A stretch of DNA of 16,224 nt from Lachnospiraceae bacterium (GTDB lineage: Bacteria; Bacillota; Clostridia; Lachnospirales; Lachnospiraceae). The notes under the pieces are model-generated. The model was not told where the DNA came from. It ran no database searches and was given only the letters and a program-made list of their open reading frames with translations. A program made the translations under genes and the position numbers. The stretch covers positions 1 to 16,224 of the forward strand of contig CAAFVW010000049.1 of the NCBI GenBank assembly GCA_900766575.1. The letters are read 5' to 3'. Of the stretch, positions 7,003 to 15,128 are shown piece by piece. Position 1 is the first letter of the stretch. Every line of letters starts with the position of its first letter.

Positions 7003-8229
7003 TTATTCCAGCGAAGCGTAATATCCCGCCAGATATCCGCTGCTCCAGGCCCATTGCAGATTGTAACCGCCGCATCGTCCGTCTACATCCAGAATCTCTC
7101 CTGCAAAATACACGCCTGGACACAGCTTTGACTCCATGGTCGGAGCAATCTCTCTCACACAGACACCCCCGGCAGATACCTGGGCATTTTCATAGGGATT
7201 GCTCTCCGTAATGTGTAATTGCAGTGACCGACAGATACCATAGAAATTATGTATCTTTTCCTCCGGGATCTCCCTCATGGGAGTTGCCAGACGTATTCCT
7301 GCCAGTTTTAAAAGAGCGGAGGTCAGTTTTTTATGTAATATTCCGGTGAAAAATTCTTCCGCTGTCCGATCTCCCTGCAAAAGCTTCCTTCCTGTCTGCA
7401 GTTCCTCATAAGCTTCCGGTGTCAATTCCGGCAGAAAGTCTATCTGAGCCACGACTGCTTTCTTTTCCCGCAACAGATAATTGACGGTACGGCTTAGCTG
7501 GAACACCGGAATACCGGAAATGCCATAGTCCGTCAGCTGCAATTCTCCGCGCTCCCTGCACACTTCCCTGCCTTCGCACAGGATCCGTATCTCGCTGTCC
7601 GCTCTGACTCCGGAGATTCCTTTTAAAAGACTGGTCTCCTGACAGCGCAGCTGCACCAGCGCAGGCACCGATGGGATACAGATATGTCCCAGTTTCCTGG
7701 CGATTTTGAAGCCGCTGCCATCGGAGCCGGTGACAGGCGCCGCCTTTCCACCGCAGGTAATGATCACACGGTCAAATTCCCAGCTTCGCTCCCCGTCACT
7801 GGCCTGAAATCTACCAGAAGCAACTCGTTCCACTTTTGTGATCTTACATTCATACAGAATTTCCACACCAAGAGCCTGCAGTTCATAACGCAGTACATCC
7901 AGAACAGCCGCCGCCTGCTCGCACACCGGATAGAGATAACCGTTTTTTTCTTTTACCATGAGACCGATGCTCTGAAAAAAGCGTATGGTATCCTCGGTTC
8001 CAAAGCGTTCCAGTACCTCTGTGATCCATTCCGGGTCACCCCCATGATAACATTCTGTGCCAAGTGCCAGGTTCCCGAGATTACATTTTCCATTTCCCGT
8101 CTGCAATATTTTCTTTCCCACACGGTCATTCCGCTCCAGAATCGTTACTCTGGCTCCTTCTTTCGCTGCGGTAATGGCTGCCATCATTCCGGCAGCCCCA
8201 CCGCCGATTATCCCAATCTTTTTTTTCAT
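7003..8229 (-). CDS. NAD(P)/FAD-dependent oxidoreductase, HI0933/BaiN family
   Basis: A flavoprotein of the HI0933 family (BaiN/RdsA type). From the ATG at 8229 it has 408 residues, normal for the family. It opens with the FAD-binding motif MKKKIGIIGGGAAGMMAA (GxGxxG at 9-14). The family TGNGKCNLGN segment follows (43-52), then GELQLTDYGISGIPVFQLS in the middle, and the C-terminal signature YFAGEILDVDGRCGGYNLQW. The true substrate is unknown. BaiN of Clostridium scindens was linked to bile-acid dehydroxylation, but the family is near-universal in Firmicutes, so bile-acid activity should not be assumed. An in-frame GTG at 8238 is possible, but it falls within the ribosome site AAAGGTGAT, which is well placed for the ATG. 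It lies 24 bases after the BofC-like gene. Confidence 0.9.
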   Translation of the reverse strand: MKKKIGIIGGGAAGMMAAITAAKEGARVTILERNDRVGKKILQTGNGKCNLGNLALGTECYHGGDPEWITEVLERFGTEDTIRFFQSIGLMVKEKNGYLYPVCEQAAAVLDVLRYELQALGVEILYECKITKVERVASGRFQASDGERSWEFDRVIITCGGKAAPVTGSDGSGFKIARKLGHICIPSVPALVQLRCQETSLLKGISGVRADSEIRILCEGREVCRERGELQLTDYGISGIPVFQLSRTVNYLLREKKAVVAQIDFLPELTPEAYEELQTGRKLLQGDRTAEEFFTGILHKKLTSALLKLAGIRLATPMREIPEEKIHNFYGICRSLQLHITESNPYENAQVSAGGVCVREIAPTMESKLCPGVYFAGEILDVDGRCGGYNLQWAWSSGYLAGYYASLE

Positions 8230-8253
8230 CGATATCACCTTTGTCTGTTTCCT

Positions 8254-8916
8254 TTATGACGAATACGTCTCCAGAAAATCATATAATGTTACTTCATCCG
8301 GAACAAACAGCATGTCCATGATCTGAAGCTGTATCTGCTCCGGGAATTCTTCCAGAGGAATTCCGGTATTGATATATATGGTAGATTTATCCTCCAGATA
8401 TACTACGACTTCATTCGCCTGCACGGCCAGGTAAAAGCTTTCACTGGGTTGTACATAGCGGTAATCCATGCGGACTACCACCTTCTCCCGGGAAAAGGAC
8501 AATACCTCCAGGCCGACGAACCCACGCTCCACCTCCGACAGCGGTGGATGGGCTGCGTAAAGTTCCATGGCCTCCAGAAAACTCTCTCTGTTCATGCCGA
8601 TATATTTATGAGGAATGTTCCAGGAAGTCTCTACTGTGGTATTGCGGATGACATCCGTCTCTTCCAAAACATATTCCGTATCAGCGCACAAAGTCTCCCC
8701 GGAAACAGCCGCGGCCACACTTTCTTCGGTTTCATACAACTCTTCTAAAGCAAGGTTTTCATCCCCGAAGTCAGGCGGAGAAAGCTCCGGTTCATTCAGA
8801 TCCTGCCAATGTCCCGGATAGAAAAAACGGCTTCCCCAGACCCCCAGGAAAATTCCCAGTCCCAAAAAGAATCCCGGAATTACAAAAAAGTAACTGATAC
8901 GTTTTACAAATTTCAT
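8254..8916 (-). CDS. Membrane-anchored exported protein, BofC-like C-terminus
   Basis: A 220-residue protein with one N-terminal hydrophobic segment (about residues 8-27, FFVIPGFFLGLGIFLGVW) after a KR-containing start, so it is probably anchored with the rest outside the cytoplasm. An acidic, proline-containing linker (about 38-75) follows. The C-terminal part runs from KYIGMNRESFLEAMELY through LEVLSFSREKVVVRMDYRY to a tail ending FLETYSS. This layout, especially LEEF, a run of about 20 residues, then YDFLETYS, resembles my memory of the B. subtilis BofC C-terminus, an inhibitor in the sigma-K checkpoint. That is a by-eye resemblance. The ATG at 8916 follows GAGG by four bases. The gene sits between a flippase-like gene and a flavoprotein gene. 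Confidence 0.55.
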   Translation of the reverse strand: MKFVKRISYFFVIPGFFLGLGIFLGVWGSRFFYPGHWQDLNEPELSPPDFGDENLALEELYETEESVAAAVSGETLCADTEYVLEETDVIRNTTVETSWNIPHKYIGMNRESFLEAMELYAAHPPLSEVERGFVGLEVLSFSREKVVVRMDYRYVQPSESFYLAVQANEVVVYLEDKSTIYINTGIPLEEFPEQIQLQIMDMLFVPDEVTLYDFLETYSS

Positions 8917-9000
8917 ACTGCCTCACATCCATGGTGTCAATGTTCACTCTTTGTATCAGTATCAGTTATTTTATCGAAAATATACATCCGTAAAACAGTT

Positions 9001-10599
9001 TTAGAGCAGATGGAACATCTTTCCGAAAGACTTGAAGAGCCTGCCGCCGGGAAGATATGCAAGATCCTGTCCGCGGAAACAATGCAGCATCAAAAGCAGG
9101 AACCAGTATACCAGACCGGTGATGACCAGTTCCAGAAGTACGGTTACCACTGCTCCCAGATGGGGAAAGAAAATCTTCTCCAATCCAAAAGCCAACAGTC
9201 CGCAGGTACAGCAGCTTCCGGCAGGTATCGCAAGTGTTCGCAGCAAATCCGGTGCTGTCTTCCTGCGAAGGCAGGTGAGTATTCCGAGTGCAACCGCTCC
9301 GGCTGCCGTACCAAGTACCAGGCTTAATGCCAGCGCTGTCGCAGTGTTCCCTGTATGCAGCAGGAAAAATAAAGACAGAATGCTTACAATATCCAGAACG
9401 ACATATCCCACATAAATGAAATGTTTTTCACCGCAGATTTCCAACGTTTCGGAAAAATAAAACAACAGAAGCAGCCACAATAGCAGGGAGGAACCAACAG
9501 GAAATAACTCACTTAACACTGTCCCGGCCGCCGCATCAATCGACTGTGCCAGGGGGGCTGCCATAACAGCAAACAGTGCCGTAAAAAAAAGACCATGTAC
9601 CAACACTCCCTGCATTCCTGCCTGAAATGCAGTCTGGGTATATCTTTCTTCTTTTCTGCGTATATGACTGCCGATTCTGGCTACAGCAGGCAAGATACCG
9701 GCACAGATAATCACAGCCGGCAGCAGCATCGTCACAAAATACCGTCCGATAAAAACACCGTAGACAGAAACAGAAGCATAAATATCCGCCGAACTCTTCT
9801 GGAATAAAAATAACCCGGTCCATAAAGGCAACAGCAAAAGGAGATCTTTCAGAATATCTCCGCCCATATTCAAAAACAGGCTCCGAAACTGTGCCGAAAA
9901 TGAATCTGTCCCCTTTGTGCCGCTTTCCCGCTCTTTTCTGCCGGACATACTGCCACGATAGATTACAACGAGGAATAATAATACCAGGATTTCCGAAATC
10001 AGTATCCCCAATGCGATTCCCATGCCTCCATACATGGAAGTAAAATCCTCCCGTTTCAAAAGAAGGCTCACCTTCCCACCATAGGTTTTAAAGATACCGA
10101 GGAACAAGAGTCCAAGTCCCAGGGAAAATACCTGTCTCAAAACACTGGATACCGCTGATGGTAATTCCGATCCTTCACTTTGAAAATATCCCAGGAACAC
10201 GGACTGGATACATCGAAGCAGCAGTGTCGGCCCTAAGATCCACAGGATCATACTTCCGTAAGGAACCCGAAAAACCTTTTCCAGAAAAAGCCAGCCCACA
10301 ATCATACAAAAAAACGTTCCCACAATTCCTTCCGCAATTTGAAATAGCATCAGATTCTTCCGTAATTTGGAAACATTCTGATATTGTCCTCTGGCATTTT
10401 TCGCCCGAAGCATTCTACCCATTCTGTCCGGCAGATTTTTCCCGGTAAGCACCCAGAACAGTGCATACACCAGAATGGCCGCCGCCAGATACCCAAGGCC
10501 GTTATTCCCGATGCTTTTTCCGAATACCCAGACATTTATACATGCAAGGGCATAAGAAAAACACTGTATTTGTTTTCTTTTTACTTCCACATGATTCAT
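9001..10599 (-). CDS. MOP-superfamily multispanning flippase-like protein
   Basis: A 532-residue integral membrane protein with about 14 hydrophobic segments, as in the MOP superfamily (MurJ, SpoVB, Wzx, MATE). Segments of about 20 residues are visible at the start (CFSYALACINVWVFGKSI), at GYLAAAILVYALFWVLTG, LLLLPLWTGLFLF, LLLWLLLLFYF and, last, VVTVLLELVITGLVYWFLLL. The loop after the second segment, with RMGRMLRAKNARGQYQNVSKLRKN, is the basic loop of this group. Lipid-linked cell-wall or spore-cortex precursor export would suit the neighbourhood, but the substrate cannot be read from sequence. The ATG at 10599 has a weak AGGT site. It lies 33 bases after ybeY. An 84-base gap with no terminator separates it from the BofC-like gene. 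MurJ, SpoVB or polysaccharide exporter are all possible. Confidence 0.7.
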   Translation of the reverse strand: MNHVEVKRKQIQCFSYALACINVWVFGKSIGNNGLGYLAAAILVYALFWVLTGKNLPDRMGRMLRAKNARGQYQNVSKLRKNLMLFQIAEGIVGTFFCMIVGWLFLEKVFRVPYGSMILWILGPTLLLRCIQSVFLGYFQSEGSELPSAVSSVLRQVFSLGLGLLFLGIFKTYGGKVSLLLKREDFTSMYGGMGIALGILISEILVLLFLVVIYRGSMSGRKERESGTKGTDSFSAQFRSLFLNMGGDILKDLLLLLPLWTGLFLFQKSSADIYASVSVYGVFIGRYFVTMLLPAVIICAGILPAVARIGSHIRRKEERYTQTAFQAGMQGVLVHGLFFTALFAVMAAPLAQSIDAAAGTVLSELFPVGSSLLLWLLLLFYFSETLEICGEKHFIYVGYVVLDIVSILSLFFLLHTGNTATALALSLVLGTAAGAVALGILTCLRRKTAPDLLRTLAIPAGSCCTCGLLAFGLEKIFFPHLGAVVTVLLELVITGLVYWFLLLMLHCFRGQDLAYLPGGRLFKSFGKMFHLL

Positions 10600-10632
10600 G
10601 TAAGCTACCTATACGTGTATCACACGCCCTTT

Positions 10633-11148
10633 TTAATCTCTTGTAATTCCAAGGGATGCCAGGACTTCCTCCTGCTTTGCCTCCATTACCTTCGCTTCCG
10701 CTTCTTCCATATGATCATATCCGCACAGATGAAGCATACTGTGTGCCACCAGAAATGCAAATTCTCTTTTTCTACTATGCCCATAGCTTTCTGCCTGTTC
10801 TTTCACCTTATCCACAGAAATGATAATATCTCCCAGAATCAGCTCGCCAGTATCCGGATCGAAATAATCTGCCTCTCTGTCTTCGGAGATTTCGAAATCC
10901 CCAGGGGCTTCAAAATCCAGATTGGGGAAGGATAATACGTCCGTTTCCCGGTCGATATTGCGATATTCCTTATTATAGTTATGAATGCCGTCATTGTCTG
11001 TTAAAAGAACATTTAACTGTATCTCGTAAGGACAGCCTTCCATGTCCAGCACCGCTGTTGCTACCTGCTCTACGGTCTCCTCTACGGAAAAACTGTTTTC
11101 CCCATTTGAAAATGTCTCATCGGTCTCATTTTCCACGTAAAAAGTCAT
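10633..11148 (-). CDS. ybeY: rRNA maturation RNase YbeY
   Basis: A metal-dependent endoribonuclease needed for 16S rRNA 3'-end maturation and 70S ribosome quality control. The 171-residue protein carries the zinc-binding motif HSMLHLCGYDH, with H136, H140 and H146 (HxxxHxxxxxH). Upstream is the conserved RNIDRETDVLSFP (63-75), and ELILGDIIIS lies near 102-111. It is slightly longer than the E. coli protein (155), with an acidic insertion around residues 84-100. Its ATG overlaps the phoH stop in an ATGA, so translation is likely coupled. The phoH-ybeY pair is widespread; no diacylglycerol kinase or era gene follows as in many Bacilli, the flippase-like gene lying there instead. Confidence 0.95.
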   Translation of the reverse strand: MTFYVENETDETFSNGENSFSVEETVEQVATAVLDMEGCPYEIQLNVLLTDNDGIHNYNKEYRNIDRETDVLSFPNLDFEAPGDFEISEDREADYFDPDTGELILGDIIISVDKVKEQAESYGHSRKREFAFLVAHSMLHLCGYDHMEEAEAKVMEAKQEEVLASLGITRD

Positions 11149-12158
11149 TGTCTGTTTCCACCTTTCTCCGGACGCCTGTTCAATCTGGGACTTCTCCTGG
11201 CTGCTCTGGCTTCGTAATCATCATAAGCTTTTACAATCTTCTGTACCAGAGGATGTCTTACCACATCTTTGCTGGTCAGATTACAGAAAGCAATATCGTC
11301 AATATTTTTCAGAACTCTGGCTGCCACATCCAGTCCGGATTTTGCTCCGGTCGGAAGGTCTTTCTGGGAGGAATCTCCTGTCACGATCACTTTCGAGCCA
11401 AAGCCGATACGGGTCAGGAACATTTTCATCTGTGCCGGTGTGGTATTCTGCGCTTCGTCCAAGATAATATAGGCATTATCCAGGGTACGGCCACGCATAT
11501 AAGCAAGCGGTGCCACCTCGATCAGTCCCTTTTCCATATTTTTGGCAAAACTTTCCGCTCCCATGATCTGGTAAAGGGCATCGTACAGAGGCCGCAGATA
11601 GGGGTCCACCTTACTTTGCAGATCTCCCGGTAAAAAGCCAAGCTTTTCTCCGGCCTCGATAGCCGGGCGGGTCAGGATGATACGGCTGACTTCGTTGTTC
11701 TTAAAAGCCGTGATTGCCATCGCCATGGCCAGATACGTCTTACCAGTACCAGCAGGCCCCAGTCCGAAGACGATCATATTCTTACGGATGGCATCCACAT
11801 AGGCCTTCTGTCCCAAAGTCTTTGGCTTGATCGGCTTTCCGCTGATGGTATGGCAAATGCAATCCGCATCCATCTCCATCAGTTTGTCCTCCTGGTCTTC
11901 CTTTCCCATCTCAATCGCATAATCCACGCTCTGTTCTTCAATCTCATTTCCGTGATCCGACAATGCTGTCAGCTGTTTCAGCACTCTGGAAGCTTTCGCT
12001 GCATTTTCTTCCTCTCCTGTGATCATCACACTTCCATTGCGGTCAACGATCGTCACCTGAAAATCCTGTTCCAGCTTCTTGATATACGCATCCTGCATTC
12101 CAAAGATCTTCTGCATCTGTTCTGTGTCCATTTCCAGACGGATTGCTGTCACACTCAT
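11145..12158 (-). CDS. phoH: PhoH family ATPase
   Basis: A cytoplasmic P-loop ATPase with an N-terminal KH-like domain, thought to act in RNA metabolism; its exact role is unsettled. The 337-residue protein has Walker A GPAGTGKT at 134-141 and Walker B YIILDEAQN at 230-238. Between them lie ILTRPAIEAGEKLGFLPG (161-178) and PLAYMRGRTL (217-226), all typical. The C-terminus ends in a basic tail (RRSPRLNRRPEKGG). Length is close to the B. subtilis protein (about 319). The ATG at 12158 lies 9 bases after the yqfD stop, with AGAAAG just upstream and a longer GGGGAT further up. ybeY overlaps its 3' end by four bases. Confidence 0.94.
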   Translation of the reverse strand: MSVTAIRLEMDTEQMQKIFGMQDAYIKKLEQDFQVTIVDRNGSVMITGEEENAAKASRVLKQLTALSDHGNEIEEQSVDYAIEMGKEDQEDKLMEMDADCICHTISGKPIKPKTLGQKAYVDAIRKNMIVFGLGPAGTGKTYLAMAMAITAFKNNEVSRIILTRPAIEAGEKLGFLPGDLQSKVDPYLRPLYDALYQIMGAESFAKNMEKGLIEVAPLAYMRGRTLDNAYIILDEAQNTTPAQMKMFLTRIGFGSKVIVTGDSSQKDLPTGAKSGLDVAARVLKNIDDIAFCNLTSKDVVRHPLVQKIVKAYDDYEARAARRSPRLNRRPEKGGNRQ

Positions 12159-12167
12159 CTATTCTTT

Positions 12168-13412
12168 CTAATCCCCATTTCTGTTCGATTCTTCTGCCTC
12201 GGACTCCGGCACATTTTCTGTTACGGAATCCATCAGTTCTCCGGCTGCCTCCCGCAGCAGCAATTCTCCCTGTGCCTTCCAGCCGGCGCGCTTTGGTTCT
12301 ATTTTAACATTTTTCGAGATTATTTGTACCCCTTTTTCATCTAAAGTTTTAAGAAAATCCTGGATTTTTTCCTGCAGAATACGTTCTGCTTCCAATGACG
12401 TATATAAATATTCTGTTTTTTGATATTCCCGGTATGTGACTCTGCCGATTGTACAGGGAATACGCAGATATTGAAATGCCTTTACCGGGCAGGTCTCCAA
12501 CAGTCCGTCATATTGCAGAAAAGATACTTTTTTCTCCGGTTTCCATTCCAGGTTTCCGAAATGCAGGAAGTAAAAAGTCTGTTTTCTTCCGGTATATTTT
12601 TTCCGGATATAATCTGACGGAAGGTAGGCCTGAAAGGCTTCTGTGTGTTCCAGCGATATATCCGCATCCGATGTCACCGGGCAATATTCTCTGACCGTAC
12701 CGTCCTCGGCGTAAATAGGAATTCTGCCCTCCACCAGGATATCTCCTTTTTTTACCCCGCTGCCTTCAGATACCTTGGGCACACCACACCGCACGATCAT
12801 ATCTGTGATGACACCATCATATTTTGCAACCAGATCTTTCCCGGTTTCTGACGTTTCTTCTGTCTGTTCGGGAACTGGCATATCATTTTCCTTGATTTCA
12901 ATTACCAGTCTGGTGCCGTCCAGACGGCCGGATGTCCAGGTGACCTCTGAAAACTTCCGCCGTATCTGCTTTTCCAGTTCTCCGATATTCAGCCTGCTGC
13001 GGCGCATTCCTGTGTGAACCCCTTCCTGCTCCAGAAATGTAAAAAAAATATCATCCGTCACCTGATAATTGCCGTTGACCTGAATATCCCATACGAACAA
13101 AGACGATAGGAGCCAGAAAGCCACTGTCAGACATAAACCCGCAAGAAAGGCCTTTCTCTGGAGCATCCCCGGCAAGAAAAAAGGTAGTCCATATCTTTCC
13201 GATATGACTACCCTTACTTTTGTTTTTCTGGCGATTGGCCGCAGCTGATAAAAGGAGCGGAGACTGACACACATAGTATAGATATCCTCTTTCTTTTCTA
13301 TCTCCCACAGCAAAATGCCTTTATTACTGCACAGATTAATAAATCTCTCCGGTGCAAATCCCCACACCCGAATTTTTACATAGCCCTGCAGGCGTTTGAT
13401 CCATTCTGTCAT
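12168..13412 (-). CDS. yqfD: Sporulation protein YqfD
   Basis: Required for efficient sporulation in B. subtilis, where it is expressed in the mother cell under sigma-E (from memory); the molecular function is not known. The 414-residue protein has an N-terminal region of about 85 residues (KIRVWGFAPERFINLC at 13-28), one membrane segment at about 88-109 (AFLAGLCLTVAFWLLSSLFV), then a long outside domain beginning DIQVNGNYQ. Further landmarks are RLVIEIKEN, YDGVITDMIV and GDILVEGRIP. Length fits the family (about 400). The tail is acidic and variable. The ATG at 13412 has AAGG 9 bases upstream. It lies 55 bases after yqfC and 9 bases before phoH, the classic arrangement. Confidence 0.93.
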   Translation of the reverse strand: MTEWIKRLQGYVKIRVWGFAPERFINLCSNKGILLWEIEKKEDIYTMCVSLRSFYQLRPIARKTKVRVVISERYGLPFFLPGMLQRKAFLAGLCLTVAFWLLSSLFVWDIQVNGNYQVTDDIFFTFLEQEGVHTGMRRSRLNIGELEKQIRRKFSEVTWTSGRLDGTRLVIEIKENDMPVPEQTEETSETGKDLVAKYDGVITDMIVRCGVPKVSEGSGVKKGDILVEGRIPIYAEDGTVREYCPVTSDADISLEHTEAFQAYLPSDYIRKKYTGRKQTFYFLHFGNLEWKPEKKVSFLQYDGLLETCPVKAFQYLRIPCTIGRVTYREYQKTEYLYTSLEAERILQEKIQDFLKTLDEKGVQIISKNVKIEPKRAGWKAQGELLLREAAGELMDSVTENVPESEAEESNRNGD

Positions 13413-13467
13413 CTTCCACTACCTTCTCCCCTGTTTCCATCATAAGCAATGAACAGCATTCTGTGAA

Positions 13468-13752
13468 CTACTCCCGCAAATAGCGCAGCGCACAAATATT
13501 TCCGCTGATTTTCATATCTTCATTGGTATAATAGTCGATGGAAAGCCGGCTTCCCTCCAGGCATACCTGGCATGTTTTGGCCTGCAGCAGGATACGCTCA
13601 CCGGTATATTCCAGAATACCTCTGTAATTTTCAATCCAGACTTCGGAATTCCCGGTGAGCGTCACCCGCAGCGCACCCATACATACATCTTTGGGAAGCT
13701 GCAGTGAATCGATCCATTTTTCTTTTTTGTAGGACGGTTTTCTCATTTTCAT
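13468..13752 (-). CDS. yqfC: Sporulation protein YqfC (YabP/YqfC family)
   Basis: A 94-residue protein of the YabP/YqfC family, small beta-rich proteins made during sporulation whose role is unknown. Visible family features are WIDSLQLPKDVCMG (13-26), ITENYRGILEY-like WIENYRGILEY (39-49), and GSRLSIDYYTNEDMKISG (67-84). Length is close to B. subtilis YqfC (about 93). Two starts are possible, ATG at 13752 and ATG two codons later at 13746. Neither has a Shine-Dalgarno site, which is odd here, and a hairpin overlaps the first. A candidate sigma-E-type promoter lies directly in front. It starts 33 bases after the pdp stop and is followed by yqfD. Confidence 0.88.
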   Translation of the reverse strand: MKMRKPSYKKEKWIDSLQLPKDVCMGALRVTLTGNSEVWIENYRGILEYTGERILLQAKTCQVCLEGSRLSIDYYTNEDMKISGNICALRYLRE

Positions 13753-13767
13753 ATAAAACTATATGAA
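13748..13767. repeat. Perfect inverted repeat over the yqfC start codon
   Basis: Arms 13748-13755 (TTCATATA) and 13760-13767 (TATATGAA) are perfect 8-base complements with a 4-base loop. The repeat covers the first ATG of yqfC (13750-13752) and the candidate -10 element (13758-13765). It is AT-only apart from two G-C pairs, so as an RNA hairpin it would be weak. Confidence 0.6.
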
Positions 13768-13786
13768 TGGAGCCCCTGGAATATGT
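13758..13786 (-). promoter_or_regulatory. Candidate sigma-E-type promoter of yqfC
   Basis: On the minus strand, ACATATT (13780-13786) and CATATAGT (13758-13765) are separated by exactly 14 bases. The classic sigma-E consensus is roughly ZHATAxx, 14 bases, CATACAHT (from memory). The -10 matches at six of eight positions and the -35 holds the ATA core, with A for the expected G or T in front. The -35 overlaps the pdp stop codon. Transcription would start near 13751, almost at the first codon. Confidence 0.5.
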
Positions 13787-15090
13787 TATTGCAGAATCCC
13801 CTTGATCAGAGGTTCCGTCTCCGGCTGTTTGTCAGAAATAACATAGGCATTGAAAAATTTTTCTTTTGCAGCTTCCAGCCGGTCCGCGTCATTCACATGG
13901 AGATATCCCAGTACCTCGCCTTTTTTTACCGGATCTCCCTTTTTCTTCTCTAAGAGTATGCCCACAGACAGGTCGATCGTACTTTCCTTGGTCTCCCTTC
14001 CGCCGCCTAACAAGAGGGAACAGATTCCGATATCCTCACAGGCGATTCTATCCACAAAGCCATCTCTGTCTGCACAGACCGGAACCACCATAGATGCTTT
14101 CGGAAGCAGCTCTGTATCCGTTACTGCCCTGGGGTCGCCTCCCTGGGCTTCCACAAATTCAGCCAGTTTTCGTAATGCACTGCCATCCGCAATAACTTTC
14201 GTAAGCATTTCCCTTGCCTGTTCAATACTGTCTGCTTTTCCACCGGCCAGCAGCATCTGACTGCCCAGCACCATACAAAGCTCCCGGAAATCTTCCGGTC
14301 CCTCTCCCCGCAGAGTGGCAATGGCTTCTTTTACTTCCAGGGCATTTCCCACGGCACGGCCAAGAGGCTGATCCATATCCGAGATCACAGCAATCGTTTT
14401 TCTGCCGGCATTCCTGCCGATCTTAACCATTTCCTCTGCCAGAGCAAAAGCGTCATCCCTGCTCTTCATAAAAGCCCCGCTTCCGGTCTTGACATCCAAT
14501 ACGATAGCATCTGCCCCGGCTGCCAGTTTCTTACTCATAATGGAGCTGGCAATCAAAGACATATTATCTACCGTAGCCGTCACATCCCGCAGGGCATACA
14601 GCTTCTTATCTGCAGGGGCCAGGTCTTTCGTCTGTCCCATAATAGCAATGCCGATACGGTTCACATTCTGAATGAACTGCTCTGTCGTCAGCGATGTGGA
14701 AAAGCCCGGAAAACTCTCCAGCTTGTCAATGGTTCCGCCGGTATGTCCCAGCCCTCTGCCGCTCATCTTCGCCACCGGAATCCCACAGGCTGCCACCATA
14801 GGAGTCAACGCCAGAGAAGTCTTGTCCCCCACGCCCCCGGTACTGTGTTTATCTACCTTACAGCCATGGATTCCGGACAGATCCAGCATTTCTCCGCTGT
14901 GCGTCATAGCCATGGTCAGTTCATAGGTCTCTGTCTCGGTCATCTTCTGAAAATAAATTGCCATCATCAGGGCAGACACCTGATAATCCGGTATCTCGCC
15001 CCGGGTATAACCTTTGATAAAAAAGCGGATTTCCTCCCCGGAAAGTTCTCCGCCGTTTCTTTTTTTCATGATGATGTCATACATTCTCAT
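13786..15090 (-). CDS. pdp: Pyrimidine-nucleoside phosphorylase
   Basis: Reversibly cleaves uridine and thymidine-type nucleosides with phosphate to base and (deoxy)ribose 1-phosphate in salvage. The 434-residue protein matches the Geobacillus enzyme (433) closely: VDKHSTGGVGDK (79-90, the phosphate-binding region), the family signature SGRGLGHTGGTIDKLE (110-125), then QTKDLAPADKKLYALRD and DVKTGSGAFMK. Its sequence favours Pdp over the E. coli thymidine phosphorylase DeoA. The ATG at 15090 has a strong AGGAGG six to seven bases upstream. No other nucleoside-catabolism gene is nearby; nth is 38 bases upstream and yqfC 33 bases downstream. Confidence 0.95.
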   Translation of the reverse strand: MRMYDIIMKKRNGGELSGEEIRFFIKGYTRGEIPDYQVSALMMAIYFQKMTETETYELTMAMTHSGEMLDLSGIHGCKVDKHSTGGVGDKTSLALTPMVAACGIPVAKMSGRGLGHTGGTIDKLESFPGFSTSLTTEQFIQNVNRIGIAIMGQTKDLAPADKKLYALRDVTATVDNMSLIASSIMSKKLAAGADAIVLDVKTGSGAFMKSRDDAFALAEEMVKIGRNAGRKTIAVISDMDQPLGRAVGNALEVKEAIATLRGEGPEDFRELCMVLGSQMLLAGGKADSIEQAREMLTKVIADGSALRKLAEFVEAQGGDPRAVTDTELLPKASMVVPVCADRDGFVDRIACEDIGICSLLLGGGRETKESTIDLSVGILLEKKKGDPVKKGEVLGYLHVNDADRLEAAKEKFFNAYVISDKQPETEPLIKGILQ

Positions 15091-15128
15091 AGGCTACCTC
15101 CTGTCTGCGGCAACATTACCACCCGCTC

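Noticed and set aside
6980..7123. Upstream extension of the COG2509 frame into the neighbouring gene
   Set aside because: The added residues are arginine- and serine-rich antiframe-like sequence overlapping the HI0933-type 3' end, and a ribosome site lies near 6994-7000.
7003..8229. Bile-acid 7-dehydroxylation function from BaiN resemblance
   Set aside because: The HI0933 family is widespread in Firmicutes and no other bai gene is present in the window.
7684..8259. Plus-strand open frame of 191 codons opposite the HI0933-type gene
   Set aside because: The minus strand encodes clear FAD-binding motifs over the same bases, and the plus-strand product has no domain-like pattern.
11058..11633. 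Plus-strand open frame of 191 codons opposite phoH and ybeY
   Set aside because: It covers the conserved Walker-motif gene and the phoH-ybeY junction; its length follows from codon composition of the real genes.
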